Shown: one piece after another, positions 45,020 to 53,090 of the stretch | How the letters are laid out: each line of letters opens with the position of its first letter | How positions within the stretch are numbered: the stretch's first letter is position 1 | Origin: Pseudorhodoplanes sp. | GTDB lineage: Bacteria; Pseudomonadota; Alphaproteobacteria; Rhizobiales; Xanthobacteraceae | DNA: 64,000 bases | Assembly: GCA_032027085.1 (NCBI GenBank) | Contig: JAVSMS010000001.1 | Location: forward strand, 186,001 to 250,000 | Direction: 5' to 3' | Notes under the pieces: model-generated | What the model was told of the DNA's origin: nothing | The model's database searches: none | What the model saw: the letters and a program-made list of their open reading frames with translations, nothing else | Position numbers and translations under genes: made by a program

Positions 45020-46044
45020 CCAAGCCAACCCGCACAAAGGAGACGGAAGCCGCGTACCTTCGGCGATTCGCGCAGCTCAAGAGCAGAGTTGAAAAATCGC
45101 TCAGCCGAAAATGCACGGTCATGGAATTCGCGACCGCGCTGGTCGAAAGGATACGCCCGCAATTGTCGCCCCAATCGTGGCGCCAGTATCGCGCTGCAGC
45201 TTGTTATGGGCTTGAATTAAAGCGCGTCGCCTTCCCTGATAGCAAAGACCCCGTTGATACAGCCGTGTTGCTGCTGAGGAACACACCGCCTGCTGGTCGC
45301 CCGCCCGACCGCACACTGCGTACGTCGCAGAAGAAGGCCAAAAAGGTGCCCATTGACGACCTCACTGCCATTCAACGCCACGTCCTGGCTGGCCAGTCTC
45401 CCAGACGCCAGAATTTGGCAGATTACTTGGCTGCCGCTGATCTGACCGGCTTGCGACCGTGTGAATGGCGACGGTCGCAGTTGCGGCCAAGCACGACGCC
45501 TGGCCTTCAGTGGGAGCTGATTGTAGCCTGTGCGAAGCGAACGAACGGACGCGCACATGGCAACGAGCGCACGCTGCGCTATCAGAAACTCGAAGCAGAG
45601 CTCGTTGTTACCCTCATGCGCTGGATCGCCGTCGCCCGCGAAGCTGAATTGAACGGTCGATATGGCAAGTTGATGAAGGCGCTCGGCTCGCTCATGCGCA
45701 ATTGCTGCGCGGAAGTGTTCAGGCGACGCAAGCAACGGCCGACACTTTACACACCGCGCCACCAGGCCGCCGCCCGCTGGAAAGCGTTCTTCGTCAGAAC
45801 CGACGACACCCCTGAAAAGCAGGAACACGGCCGTGCCATCGTCGCCACTTTGCTTGGACACGCCACCGACGTGACCGCGACACACCACTATGCCCGACCC
45901 GATTCCGACGAGCGCGGGTCAAGGGGCCTAGCGATTCCGGTAGCCGATCCCAGCGAGGTCGCGCGGATTCGCCGGAAATATGCAGTCAAGCTGGAAATGA
46001 AAGCGGCACGTGAATTGCTGCCGGCGTCCGGCCGACGGACCTGA
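45016..46044 (+). CDS. Second tyrosine-recombinase-like protein
   Basis: A 342-residue protein overlapping the integrase by 4 nt (ATGA). Although less obvious, it keeps recombinase landmarks: Arg in LTGLRPCEWRRSQL, LYTPRHQAAARW in place of HxLRH, and VATLLGHATDVTATHHYARP carrying LGH and the Tyr. Paired recombinases of unequal type occur on some ICEs; partner function in excision or in regulation is inference. Confidence 0.7.
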   Translation: MTKPTRTKETEAAYLRRFAQLKSRVEKSLSRKCTVMEFATALVERIRPQLSPQSWRQYRAAACYGLELKRVAFPDSKDPVDTAVLLLRNTPPAGRPPDRTLRTSQKKAKKVPIDDLTAIQRHVLAGQSPRRQNLADYLAAADLTGLRPCEWRRSQLRPSTTPGLQWELIVACAKRTNGRAHGNERTLRYQKLEAELVVTLMRWIAVAREAELNGRYGKLMKALGSLMRNCCAEVFRRRKQRPTLYTPRHQAAARWKAFFVRTDDTPEKQEHGRAIVATLLGHATDVTATHHYARPDSDERGSRGLAIPVADPSEVARIRRKYAVKLEMKAARELLPASGRRT

Positions 46045-46177
46045 CTGCGATGCACGTGATGCGTCAATTGCCAACCCTAGCTTCTAACGCAAGGTTGGCG
46101 ACCTGAATTGTTGACCTCACCAACCGACAGACCTGGATTGAGCACGCGGAGTTTCGAGCTGTCATCGGCATCGGACT

Positions 46178-46690
46178 TTAACCCTCATCGGCGTCCAATA
46201 TTGACCCCTTCGAGCGACGGGTTTTGGCGCTAGCGCTCGCGCCGTCGGAGTTGGTCGGGGTTGCGCAGCCGATCGTCCGTTGCGGTGAGATGGGCGTAGG
46301 CCGCGGCGTGAGGTAGGCCAACGCCGAATGCGGGCGGCGCAAGTTGTAGTTGCCGATCCATCTGGCGATCACGGATCGCGCATAGTCGAGGTCGGAGAAG
46401 ATCGTCTCGTTCAAGAGCTCATCTCGCGGGTACGCCCGTCGAAGGCTTCGCAGATGCATTCTGCATAATCTTGCCGGGCGCGATGAAGTGCCATGCGACC
46501 TTGGAGGCCTGCGTCCAGGCGACCAGGGCGCTGGAGGTGAACTCCGTCCCTGATCGGGGACGATCAGGTCCGGCTTCCCGCGTCGAGCGATGATGGCGTC
46601 GAGTTCGCGCGCCACCCGCCGCCCGGAGATCGATGTGTTCGCGATCGCAGCCAGGCATTCTTCGGTCACATCATCGACGACGTTCACGGG
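46178..46690 (-). mobile_element. IS3-family orfB remnant
   Basis: Pieces of an IS3-type DDE transposase in two frames: NVVDDVTEECLAAIANTSISGRRVARELDAII, then TEFTSSALVAWTQASKVAWHFIAPG in another frame, then DELLNETIFSDLDYARSVIARWIGNYNLRRPHSALAYLTP. At least two frameshifts, no start and no first half. It abuts a broken yggS at about 46688. Confidence 0.82.
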
Positions 46691-46925
46691 CCTCCTGAAG
46701 CTTGTTTTCCCCGAAGTCGGAGATTCCTGCAGCGTATGCCAGCCGCAGAACATGGGCCGGCACCGTCTTGGTGACGGACAGCAACCGCACATCGGCAGGA
46801 TGCGGTCCGCAGCGATGGCAGGCAGCGGCGATACGCTCATGAACAGCTTTCAGGTTCACTGCGAAAGCCGACGCAGGATTATCACCAAAGCGAGCAATCT
46901 CTTCGGGTGAAAGCTCGATCGTCAT
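46671..46925 (-). pseudogene. yggS: PLP homeostasis protein, N-terminal fragment
   Basis: Starting at ATG 46925 (MTIELSPEEIARFGDNP) the frame runs into AVHERIAAACHRCG then VRLLSVTKTVPAHVLRLAYAAGISDFGENKLQEAR, the YggS/PLPBP signature including the PLP-Lys region (SVTKTV). Homology stops at about 46686, where the IS3 remnant begins, so about two-thirds of the gene is lost. It follows glyA by 24 nt. YggS binds free PLP and buffers it. Confidence 0.88.
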
Positions 46926-46949
46926 CTCGGACCCACCTCCCGCCTTCAA

Positions 46950-48254
46950 TCAATAGGGCAGCGGAAAACGCGCCACGAGCTGGCGTACGCGAGCGTTGAT
47001 CGATTGCCGTTCTGCATCGAGCGTTCCGTCACAGACAGCATGGAGGGTTGCGAGAATGAGGGCAGCGACCTCGCGATACTCGTCCATTCCGAAGCCGCGC
47101 GACGTTCCGGCCGCAGAGCCGACACGGATGCCCGACGTCACCATAGGTTTCTCCGGGTCGTTCGGGATCGCGTTCTTATTGACAGTGATGCCAACCGATT
47201 CAAGTGCCTTTTCGGCGATATTGCCGGTCACGCCGAAGGGGCGCAGATCGATGACGGCCAGATGGCAATCCGTGCCGCCAGACGTTATTTTTAGTCCGCC
47301 GTCGGAAAGAGCCTGCGCGAGCACCCGACAATTCTCGACGACTGCGCGCGTGTAGGTTTTGAAGGACGGTTGCAGCGCCTCACCGAACGCGACGGCCTTC
47401 GCGGCGATGACGTGCATGAGCGGGCCGCCCTGAAGGCCGGGGAATGTCGCGGAATTAATCTTCTTCGCGATCCCGGCGTCATTGGTCAGGACAAACCCGC
47501 CGCGCGGTCCGCGCAAGGTCTTGTGCGTGGTCGATGTAACGACATCGGCGAAGGGCACGGGCGACGGATAGACGCCGCCGGCGACGAGCCCCGCGAAATG
47601 CGCCATGTCGACGAGCAGGATTGCGCCCACCTCGTCGGCAACCCCGCGGAAGCGCGCAAAGTCTATGATGCGCGGATAGGCCGAGCCGCCGGCGATTAGG
47701 AGTTTGGGCCGATGCTGGCGCGCGAGTTGCGCCACCTGATCCATGTCGATGAGATGTGTCTCCGCGTCGACACCGTAGCTCACGGCGTTGAACCAGCGGC
47801 CGGACATATTGACCGGCGCGCCGTGCGTGAGGTGCCCCCCAGCCTTCAGGTCTAGACCGAGGATTGTGTCGCCGGGAGTGAGCAACGCGAGGAAGACTGC
47901 CTGATTGGCCTGACTGCCTGAATGGGGCTGGACATTGGCATGAGTGCTGCCAAAGAGTTGGTTCACGCGCGCGAGCGCCAAATCCTCAACGACATCCACA
48001 TTCGTGCAGCCGCCATAGTAGCGGCGATTCGGATAACCTTCGGCATATTTGTTGGTGAGCACAGAACCCTGCACGTCGAGTACCGCCTGGCTCACGAAAT
48101 TCTCCGATGCGATCAATTCGATGGACTCGCGCTGCCTGACTTTCTCGTTTGCGATCGCGAGGGCAACCGCAGCATCGGCGGAGGTTAGGCCGACAGCGCT
48201 CACGCCTGCGCTCGCTATTGTCTGAATTGCGCGCGGCGCGACCGATGTTTCCAT
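46950..48254 (-). CDS. glyA: Serine hydroxymethyltransferase
   Basis: A 434-residue PLP enzyme: [60 protein letters not shown]-Lys in [16 protein letters not shown]. It converts serine and THF to glycine and 5,10-methylene-THF. Sequence looks intact. It lies between a MocR gene and a yggS remnant, unlike the usual glyA-nrdR context, so it is probably an accessory copy acquired with the cluster. Confidence 0.95.
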   Translation of the reverse strand: METSVAPRAIQTIASAGVSAVGLTSADAAVALAIANEKVRQRESIELIASENFVSQAVLDVQGSVLTNKYAEGYPNRRYYGGCTNVDVVEDLALARVNQLFGSTHANVQPHSGSQANQAVFLALLTPGDTILGLDLKAGGHLTHGAPVNMSGRWFNAVSYGVDAETHLIDMDQVAQLARQHRPKLLIAGGSAYPRIIDFARFRGVADEVGAILLVDMAHFAGLVAGGVYPSPVPFADVVTSTTHKTLRGPRGGFVLTNDAGIAKKINSATFPGLQGGPLMHVIAAKAVAFGEALQPSFKTYTRAVVENCRVLAQALSDGGLKITSGGTDCHLAVIDLRPFGVTGNIAEKALESVGITVNKNAIPNDPEKPMVTSGIRVGSAAGTSRGFGMDEYREVAALILATLHAVCDGTLDAERQSINARVRQLVARFPLPY

Positions 48255-48331
48255 CGTTGATCTCCTTCAAAGTGCTGGCAACTAACCGACAGCTACGCCC
48301 TGGGCTGGGTGTTAGTCAGCGCCTACCATAA

Positions 48332-48380
48332 ATTTGGTCTGATGAACCCTGCCATTTTACGAAGTATGGCCAGACCAAAT
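48332..48380. promoter_or_regulatory. Inverted-repeat operator upstream of glyA
   Basis: ATTTGGTCTG (48332-48341) and CAGACCAAAT (48371-48380) are perfect inverted 10-mers about 39 bp apart centre to centre, in the 133-nt gap between the MocR stop and the glyA start. MocR proteins bind paired half-sites, so this is a likely target for the neighbour. Confidence 0.7.
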
Positions 48381-48387
48381 GCCGGTG

Positions 48388-49923
48388 CTATGACTGCATC
48401 GCGTCCCGAAATGCATTCGCCAGTTTCCTGACCGCGATTTGGATTTCGGCCGGCGTGTAGGCGGCAAAACCCATCAGAAATCCCGCCTTGCCGTCACCGG
48501 TCACATGGAGCGCCGATAGCCCCAGAAGCTCGATCCCGGCACGCCGCGCGGCATCGATGGCGGCCCGTTCGGGTAAGTCGCAGGTCAGCACGCACGGCAT
48601 TTGCAGGCCGCCAATCGGAACGCGTGGCTCAACAAAATCCGCAAGATGCTTGCCAACGAGGCTCACCAGCAGGTCGAGCCGTCCGGCATAAACGCCGCGC
48701 ATGGTGCGTACATGTGCCCCGAAATGTCCGCCTTCCATGAACCGCGCCAGCGTCAGTTGAGCTATTGACGCCGTGTGCCCGTCCAGCAGCGTGCGCGCCA
48801 CGGTCATCGGCTTGACGAGCTGGGACGGCAGAACGACGTAGCCAATCCGCAAGCCTGGAAAGAGCGATTTGGTGAAGGTGCCGATGTAGATCGTCCGCTC
48901 ATGCGGATCGAGCCCTTGCACGCAGGCAGTCGGCTTTCCAGCGTAGTGGAACTCACTGTCGTAATCGTCTTCGATGATCCACGCCTGATGCCGGACCGCC
49001 CATTCGATCAGGGCGAGGCGGCGATCGAGCGCCAACGTTGCACCGGTCGGGAACTGGTGGGAGGGCGTCAGGAAAATGGCCCTGGCCTTGCGTGGTTCGG
49101 CCATGATCTGCTCAACCATGATACCCTGGCGGTCGACACGGATCGGAACGCATTCGAGCCCCGCCGCGTCGAACGCCTTGCGCGCGCCGTAATAGGCCGG
49201 GTCTTCGATGAAGATGCGATCGCCAGGATCGAGTAGCATGTTTGCGCACAAGATCATCGCCTGCTGCGAGCTTGTGAGGATCAGTACACGATCGGCGGTG
49301 GCGCGCGCGCCGCGCTCAAGATTCACATAGTCGGCGATCGCTCGCCTTAGCGGCACGGTGCCTTGCGGATCACCGTGAAGCAGGGCCTGCGTTCCGGTTT
49401 CCTTCAGCACCTGCCGTCCCAGACGTTCCCAGAGCTGAAGTGGGAAGCTGCGCGTGTCCGGCACGCCATGCGCGAACGGCCGGGGCGACAACATCTCGCG
49501 TACGCCGCCGCCGCGGAACATGGCGTTCCCGCGCTTGCTGAGGTTGGGGGCCTGCTTGCGCAAAAGCGTATCGCGCTGTGAGAGCCGGCGACCGGGCGTG
49601 AACTCCGTCATCTCCGCAACGAAACTGCCGCTCCCAATGCGCCGATCAATGAAGCCTTCGGCATGGAGCTGTGCATAGGCTGCCTCGATCGTGTCGCGGG
49701 AGACGCTGAGCGATTTGGCGAGCATGCGCGAGGCCGGCAGCGGCTTTCCTGGGCCAAGCGCACCGTCGAGGATCAGTTGCCGGATGGCCCGCTGTATCCG
49801 CGCATGAAGCGGCATTGCCGCATGTGCGGGGTGAGCAAGCCATGCCTTTACGGACTCCAGTTGAGAATGCTTGAACAAATGGTCTGAACCTCTCGAATAA
49901 AGTGGATGGAAACACCGGACCAT
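48388..49923 (-). CDS. MocR-family (GntR/aminotransferase) regulator, PdxR-like
   Basis: A 511-residue regulator: winged helix LHARIQRAIRQLILDGALGPGKPLPASRMLAKSLSVSRDTIEAAYAQLHAEGFI at about residues 40-95, then a fold-type I aminotransferase domain with the PLP Lys in IGTFTKSLFPGLRIGYVV and DDYDSEFHY. MocR proteins sense PLP or amino-acid imines; PdxR controls PLP synthesis. Neighbours glyA, yggS and pdxY fit that role. Confidence 0.88.
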   Translation of the reverse strand: MVRCFHPLYSRGSDHLFKHSQLESVKAWLAHPAHAAMPLHARIQRAIRQLILDGALGPGKPLPASRMLAKSLSVSRDTIEAAYAQLHAEGFIDRRIGSGSFVAEMTEFTPGRRLSQRDTLLRKQAPNLSKRGNAMFRGGGVREMLSPRPFAHGVPDTRSFPLQLWERLGRQVLKETGTQALLHGDPQGTVPLRRAIADYVNLERGARATADRVLILTSSQQAMILCANMLLDPGDRIFIEDPAYYGARKAFDAAGLECVPIRVDRQGIMVEQIMAEPRKARAIFLTPSHQFPTGATLALDRRLALIEWAVRHQAWIIEDDYDSEFHYAGKPTACVQGLDPHERTIYIGTFTKSLFPGLRIGYVVLPSQLVKPMTVARTLLDGHTASIAQLTLARFMEGGHFGAHVRTMRGVYAGRLDLLVSLVGKHLADFVEPRVPIGGLQMPCVLTCDLPERAAIDAARRAGIELLGLSALHVTGDGKAGFLMGFAAYTPAEIQIAVRKLANAFRDAMQS

Positions 49924-49989
49924 TCATCCGCTAAATGTCAAGGCATGTCCATTGGGCCTTGGCCCCGATTCAGGAGCCCTTTCAAGGTT

Positions 49990-51222
49990 ATGTCGTCCAG
50001 ATCCTCACCAGCGTCCATTCGCCTGATTGATCTCACCCACCCCACTGTCGCGGGGTTGATTTCCGTCATCGTCAACTATGGCGGAACCTTCATCCTGGTC
50101 TTTCAGGCGGCGAAGGTTGCGGGTCTGAGCCCGGAACTGACGGCATCGTGGGTCTGGTCCGTATCCATCGGCGTGGGACTGACGGGACTGTTCCTGAGCT
50201 TGCGCTACCGCGAGCCGATCATCACCGCCTGGTCGACGCCGGCAGCGGCTTTTCTCGTCACCGCCCTGGCAACGACACCCTATGCAGAAACTGTCGGCGC
50301 CTACATGATTTCGGCATTGGCTTTCGTTCTGCTCGGTCTCTCGGGCTATTTCGAGAAAGTGATCCAACTGATCCCGCCGGGCATCGCGTCTGGCCTGCTT
50401 GCGGGCATTCTGCTCCAATTCGGCATCGGGGCATTCGACGGCGCAAGCATCGAGCCTCTCCTGGTCGGGCTGCTGATCGTCGCCTATGTTCTGCTGAAAC
50501 GCTTTTCTGCTCGTTACGCCGTGGTCGGCATCCTCGTTCTCGGACTGGCCTTCCTTCTCGTACAGGGTCGCGTTGACCTGTCGGGGCTCCAACTGCAGTT
50601 TGCCGCTCCGGTCTTCACCATGCCCGAATTATCGCTCAATATGCTGCTGAGCGTCGCACTGCCCTTGTTCCTCATCACGCTGACCGGGCAATACATGCCA
50701 GGAATGCTCGTTCTGCGAAACGACGGCTTCAAGACCAGTGCCAATCCCATCGTCACCGTGACCGGCCTTGGTTCGCTGCTCATGGCTCCGTTCGGCTCCC
50801 ACGCGTTCAACATCGCGGCCATTACGGCGGCGATCGCCACTGGCAAGGAAGCGCACCAAGACCCGACGAAGCAGTGGATCGCGGGTATTGCGGCGGGCTG
50901 CTTCTATATCCTCGTCGGCGCATTCGGCGTGACCCTCGCCGCCGTGTTCATGGCGTTTCCCGCAACCTTTATCACAACCCTCGCCGGTCTGGCACTGCTC
51001 GGCACGATTGGCGGCAGCCTCGCAGGGGCGATGGCCGACCCAATCTCACGCGAAGCGGCGCTGATTACGTTTCTGGCTTCGGCCGCAAATATCAACCTGC
51101 TCGGCATCGGCGGCGCATTTTGGGGACTGGTGATTGGCCTTATCGCCCACATTATGCTGAACGGCCGCTTGCCGCGCCGTGAACGCGCCGATCTGGCCGT
51201 GCGCGAAAGCGCCGCGAAGTGA
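49990..51222 (+). CDS. BenE-family membrane transporter
   Basis: A 410-residue protein with about 11-12 transmembrane helices. IVNYGGTFILVFQAAKVAGLSPELTASWVW and YREPIITAWSTPAAAFLVTAL are BenE hallmarks; YMPGMLVLRNDGFKTSANPI and a late FGSHAFNIAAITAAI fit the family. Named members import benzoate with protons. Sitting between a MocR gene and pdxY, it may carry a pyridine-like vitamer instead, which is inference. ATG at 49990 chosen; an earlier ATG overlaps the MocR start. Confidence 0.82.
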   Translation: MSSRSSPASIRLIDLTHPTVAGLISVIVNYGGTFILVFQAAKVAGLSPELTASWVWSVSIGVGLTGLFLSLRYREPIITAWSTPAAAFLVTALATTPYAETVGAYMISALAFVLLGLSGYFEKVIQLIPPGIASGLLAGILLQFGIGAFDGASIEPLLVGLLIVAYVLLKRFSARYAVVGILVLGLAFLLVQGRVDLSGLQLQFAAPVFTMPELSLNMLLSVALPLFLITLTGQYMPGMLVLRNDGFKTSANPIVTVTGLGSLLMAPFGSHAFNIAAITAAIATGKEAHQDPTKQWIAGIAAGCFYILVGAFGVTLAAVFMAFPATFITTLAGLALLGTIGGSLAGAMADPISREAALITFLASAANINLLGIGGAFWGLVIGLIAHIMLNGRLPRRERADLAVRESAAK

Positions 51223-51239
51223 TGGCCCAGGGGATACCC

Positions 51240-51476
51240 ATGTCCATCATTTCAATTCAGGGCCAGGTCCTGCATGGGCGCGTCGGCAATAGTGCCGCCG
51301 TCCTGCCCATGGAGGTTCACGGCCTGAATGTCGCGGTAATCAGCTTTGACGTTGCAGGAACGGCGGCATTCTTTGGAATGAAGGCGGAGTTGCAGAACGT
51401 CTATCAGCGCGTTGCCAAGATCGAACGCACTCCAGCAACTTGCGAGTGTCGTGGTACAATCCGCGCGCCAGGATGA
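51240..51476 (+). pseudogene. pdxY: Pyridoxal kinase, N-terminal fragment
   Basis: ATG at 51240 begins MSIISIQGQVLHGRVGNSAAVLPMEV, the signature start of PdxY, which phosphorylates pyridoxal in salvage. Similarity is lost after about 34 residues (near 51342), where the frame turns into unrelated sequence. Six-sevenths of the kinase is missing. It follows the BenE-like gene by 17 nt. Confidence 0.85.
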
Positions 51477-51780
51477 ACTGCTCAATGCAATAGAGCGGCG
51501 TGTCGATCGCCTTGAGCAAATCCAAGCCCTAAGACCCCCTGAAACCGATCGGCGATTCCAACGCGTACCCTCTCGGCCGAGCAAGTAGCTACCTGCGCGT
51601 TTTGCCGTTTTGCAAGCATGAGCGACGCAGGCAGCTACGGACACACCAGCAAAGTAGTTTCCTGTCAGAAATAGTCCTGGCTGACGTTCGAAACCGTCAT
51701 TCAAGGCCGCGACGAGGGCATGATGCCCGATTCGGTATTGCGGCAGTCCGCGTGACCAATGTCGCACGCGAGCGTGCACC
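51343..51780. other. Gene debris between pdxY fragment and IS
   Basis: About 440 nt with no whole gene. A plus-strand string QQLASVVVQSARQDELLN then AIERRVDRLEQIQALRPP ends at a stop near 51588 and looks like the coiled-coil tail of a lost protein, frameshifted from QNVYQRVAKIER. The rest is unrecognisable. Confidence 0.5.
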
Positions 51781-52836
51781 TGTCCTTTCCGAAAATCATA
51801 TCCGGACGTATTGGTGATGCAGGCCGGCCAAGATCGGGGCGGCGACAATGGCGCCGGAGCGCTGGACAGCTCGGTGCCAAGGCGCATCTTTCTGTAACGC
51901 CAGGACGCGCCGCAGGTGCACCTCTCCGACAATCAACAGGTAATCCAGACACTCGCGACGCAAGGTGCCGATCAGTCGTTCCGCAATCCCGTTCTGCCAG
52001 GGTGATTGAGGTGAGATCGGACGGTCCCGTATCCCTATGGTCCTGACTCGCGACACAAAGACGTGCCCGTAACAGCCATCATTGTCGCGCACCAGATAGG
52101 TCGGCGCCGATGTCCAAGGGAAGGCTTCCGTGATCTGTTGGGCCAGCCAAGCCGCCGTCGGATGTCGGGTCACCTCGACCCAGATCAACTGCCGACGGCC
52201 GTGGCCGAGGACCAGAAAGGCAAACAGGCGGTCAAAGCTCACGGTCGGGACGACCACCATATCGATAGCCGCTATCGTATCGGCGTGATTGCGAAGAAAT
52301 GTTCGCCAACTTTGTGACGGCGGCCTGCTGCCTCGCACGAGGTATTTTGAGACCGTGGATTGGGCGACTTCGAACCCGAGCATCAACAACTCGCCATGGA
52401 TACGCGGAGCGCCCCACAGCGGATTTTCCCGGCTGATCCACCGGATCAGCTCCCGCAGCCGGCGATCAATCCGTGGCCGCCCTGCCCTCCAGCGCGACTT
52501 CCAGCGCCAGAACATACGAAATCCAACACGATGCCAGCGCAGGACCGTCTCCGGCTGCACGACCCTGACAACTCCAAGCAGGCGCGGCCACAGCCTGGTC
52601 ATCAACATGAGAAGAAAGCGGTCACCGTTACAAAGCCGAGGTTGTGCCCGACGCAGAGCGATATTGAGCTGATGCCGAAGCATCAGATTCTCGGCTTCGA
52701 GCCGGCGCCGCGACTTGAACAGGTCGCGAACGAACAATGCGAGCGAATGGAGGACAGCAATCATCGCCTGACAAAGATGCGACGATTCTGGCTCACAAGG
52801 CTAATTCCGTGCCGGATAGAATTTTCCGAAAGGACA
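51781..52836 (-). mobile_element. Insertion sequence, copy 1
   Basis: Ends TGTCCTTTCCGAAAAT (51781-51796) and its inverted mate ATTTTCCGAAAGGACA (52821-52836) bracket a single transposase gene. No matching target duplication was seen (ACC versus ACG). Confidence 0.75.
51796..52764 (-). CDS. DDE transposase with internal deletion
   Basis: A 322-residue rve-superfamily transposase: N-terminal helical leader (ENLMLRHQLNIALRR), HTH-like GRPRIDRRLRELIRW then NPLWGAPRIHGELLMLGFEVAQSTVSKYL, catalytic DDE core with DMVVVPTVSFDRLFAF, LVRDNDGCYG and SPWQNGIAERLIGTLRREC. Compared with copy 2, about 15 residues covering AYYNEIRTHWSL are missing between VLAL and QKDAP, so activity is doubtful. Confidence 0.82.
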   Translation of the reverse strand: MIAVLHSLALFVRDLFKSRRRLEAENLMLRHQLNIALRRAQPRLCNGDRFLLMLMTRLWPRLLGVVRVVQPETVLRWHRVGFRMFWRWKSRWRAGRPRIDRRLRELIRWISRENPLWGAPRIHGELLMLGFEVAQSTVSKYLVRGSRPPSQSWRTFLRNHADTIAAIDMVVVPTVSFDRLFAFLVLGHGRRQLIWVEVTRHPTAAWLAQQITEAFPWTSAPTYLVRDNDGCYGHVFVSRVRTIGIRDRPISPQSPWQNGIAERLIGTLRRECLDYLLIVGEVHLRRVLALQKDAPWHRAVQRSGAIVAAPILAGLHHQYVRI

Positions 52837-52987
52837 ACGTGTTTCGGCAATTTCCGGAGAGCGGTTTCGATAATTCGCGGACAGCGATTTCAATAATTCC
52901 GGAACGGGATTCCGAAGTGAGGAAATCCGCCGAAAAACCGATTTCAAATCTAGACCACACCCCCAAGGACGCCTCAAGATAAGTGAG
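52837..52987. other. AT-rich spacer between IS copy 1 and the aldehyde dehydrogenase fragment
   Basis: 151 nt, no gene. It holds two imperfect copies of a TTTCaATAATTCcgGga-like motif (around 52863-52900), possibly an old IS end. Confidence 0.4.
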
Positions 52988-53090
52988 TTATTGCAAGCTG
53001 ATATGAATGTTCTTCTCCTGGGTGAAGCTGATCAGCTCCTCAAAACACTCTTCACGGCCGATTCCCGACTGTTTGTACCCGCCAAACGGG
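52988..53090 (-). pseudogene. Aldehyde dehydrogenase, C-terminal fragment
   Basis: The frame ending at the stop 52988-52990 reads HPFGGYKQSGIGREECFEEL then ISFTQEKNIHISLQ, the closing segment of the aldehyde dehydrogenase superfamily (PFGGxKxSGxGRE). Everything upstream is cut by IS copy 2 at 53091. Too short for the usual gene callers. Confidence 0.85.

Noticed and set aside
51252-51932. 226-residue minus-strand frame across the pdxY fragment
   Set aside because: Spans a pseudogene, debris and an IS end; no coherent family.
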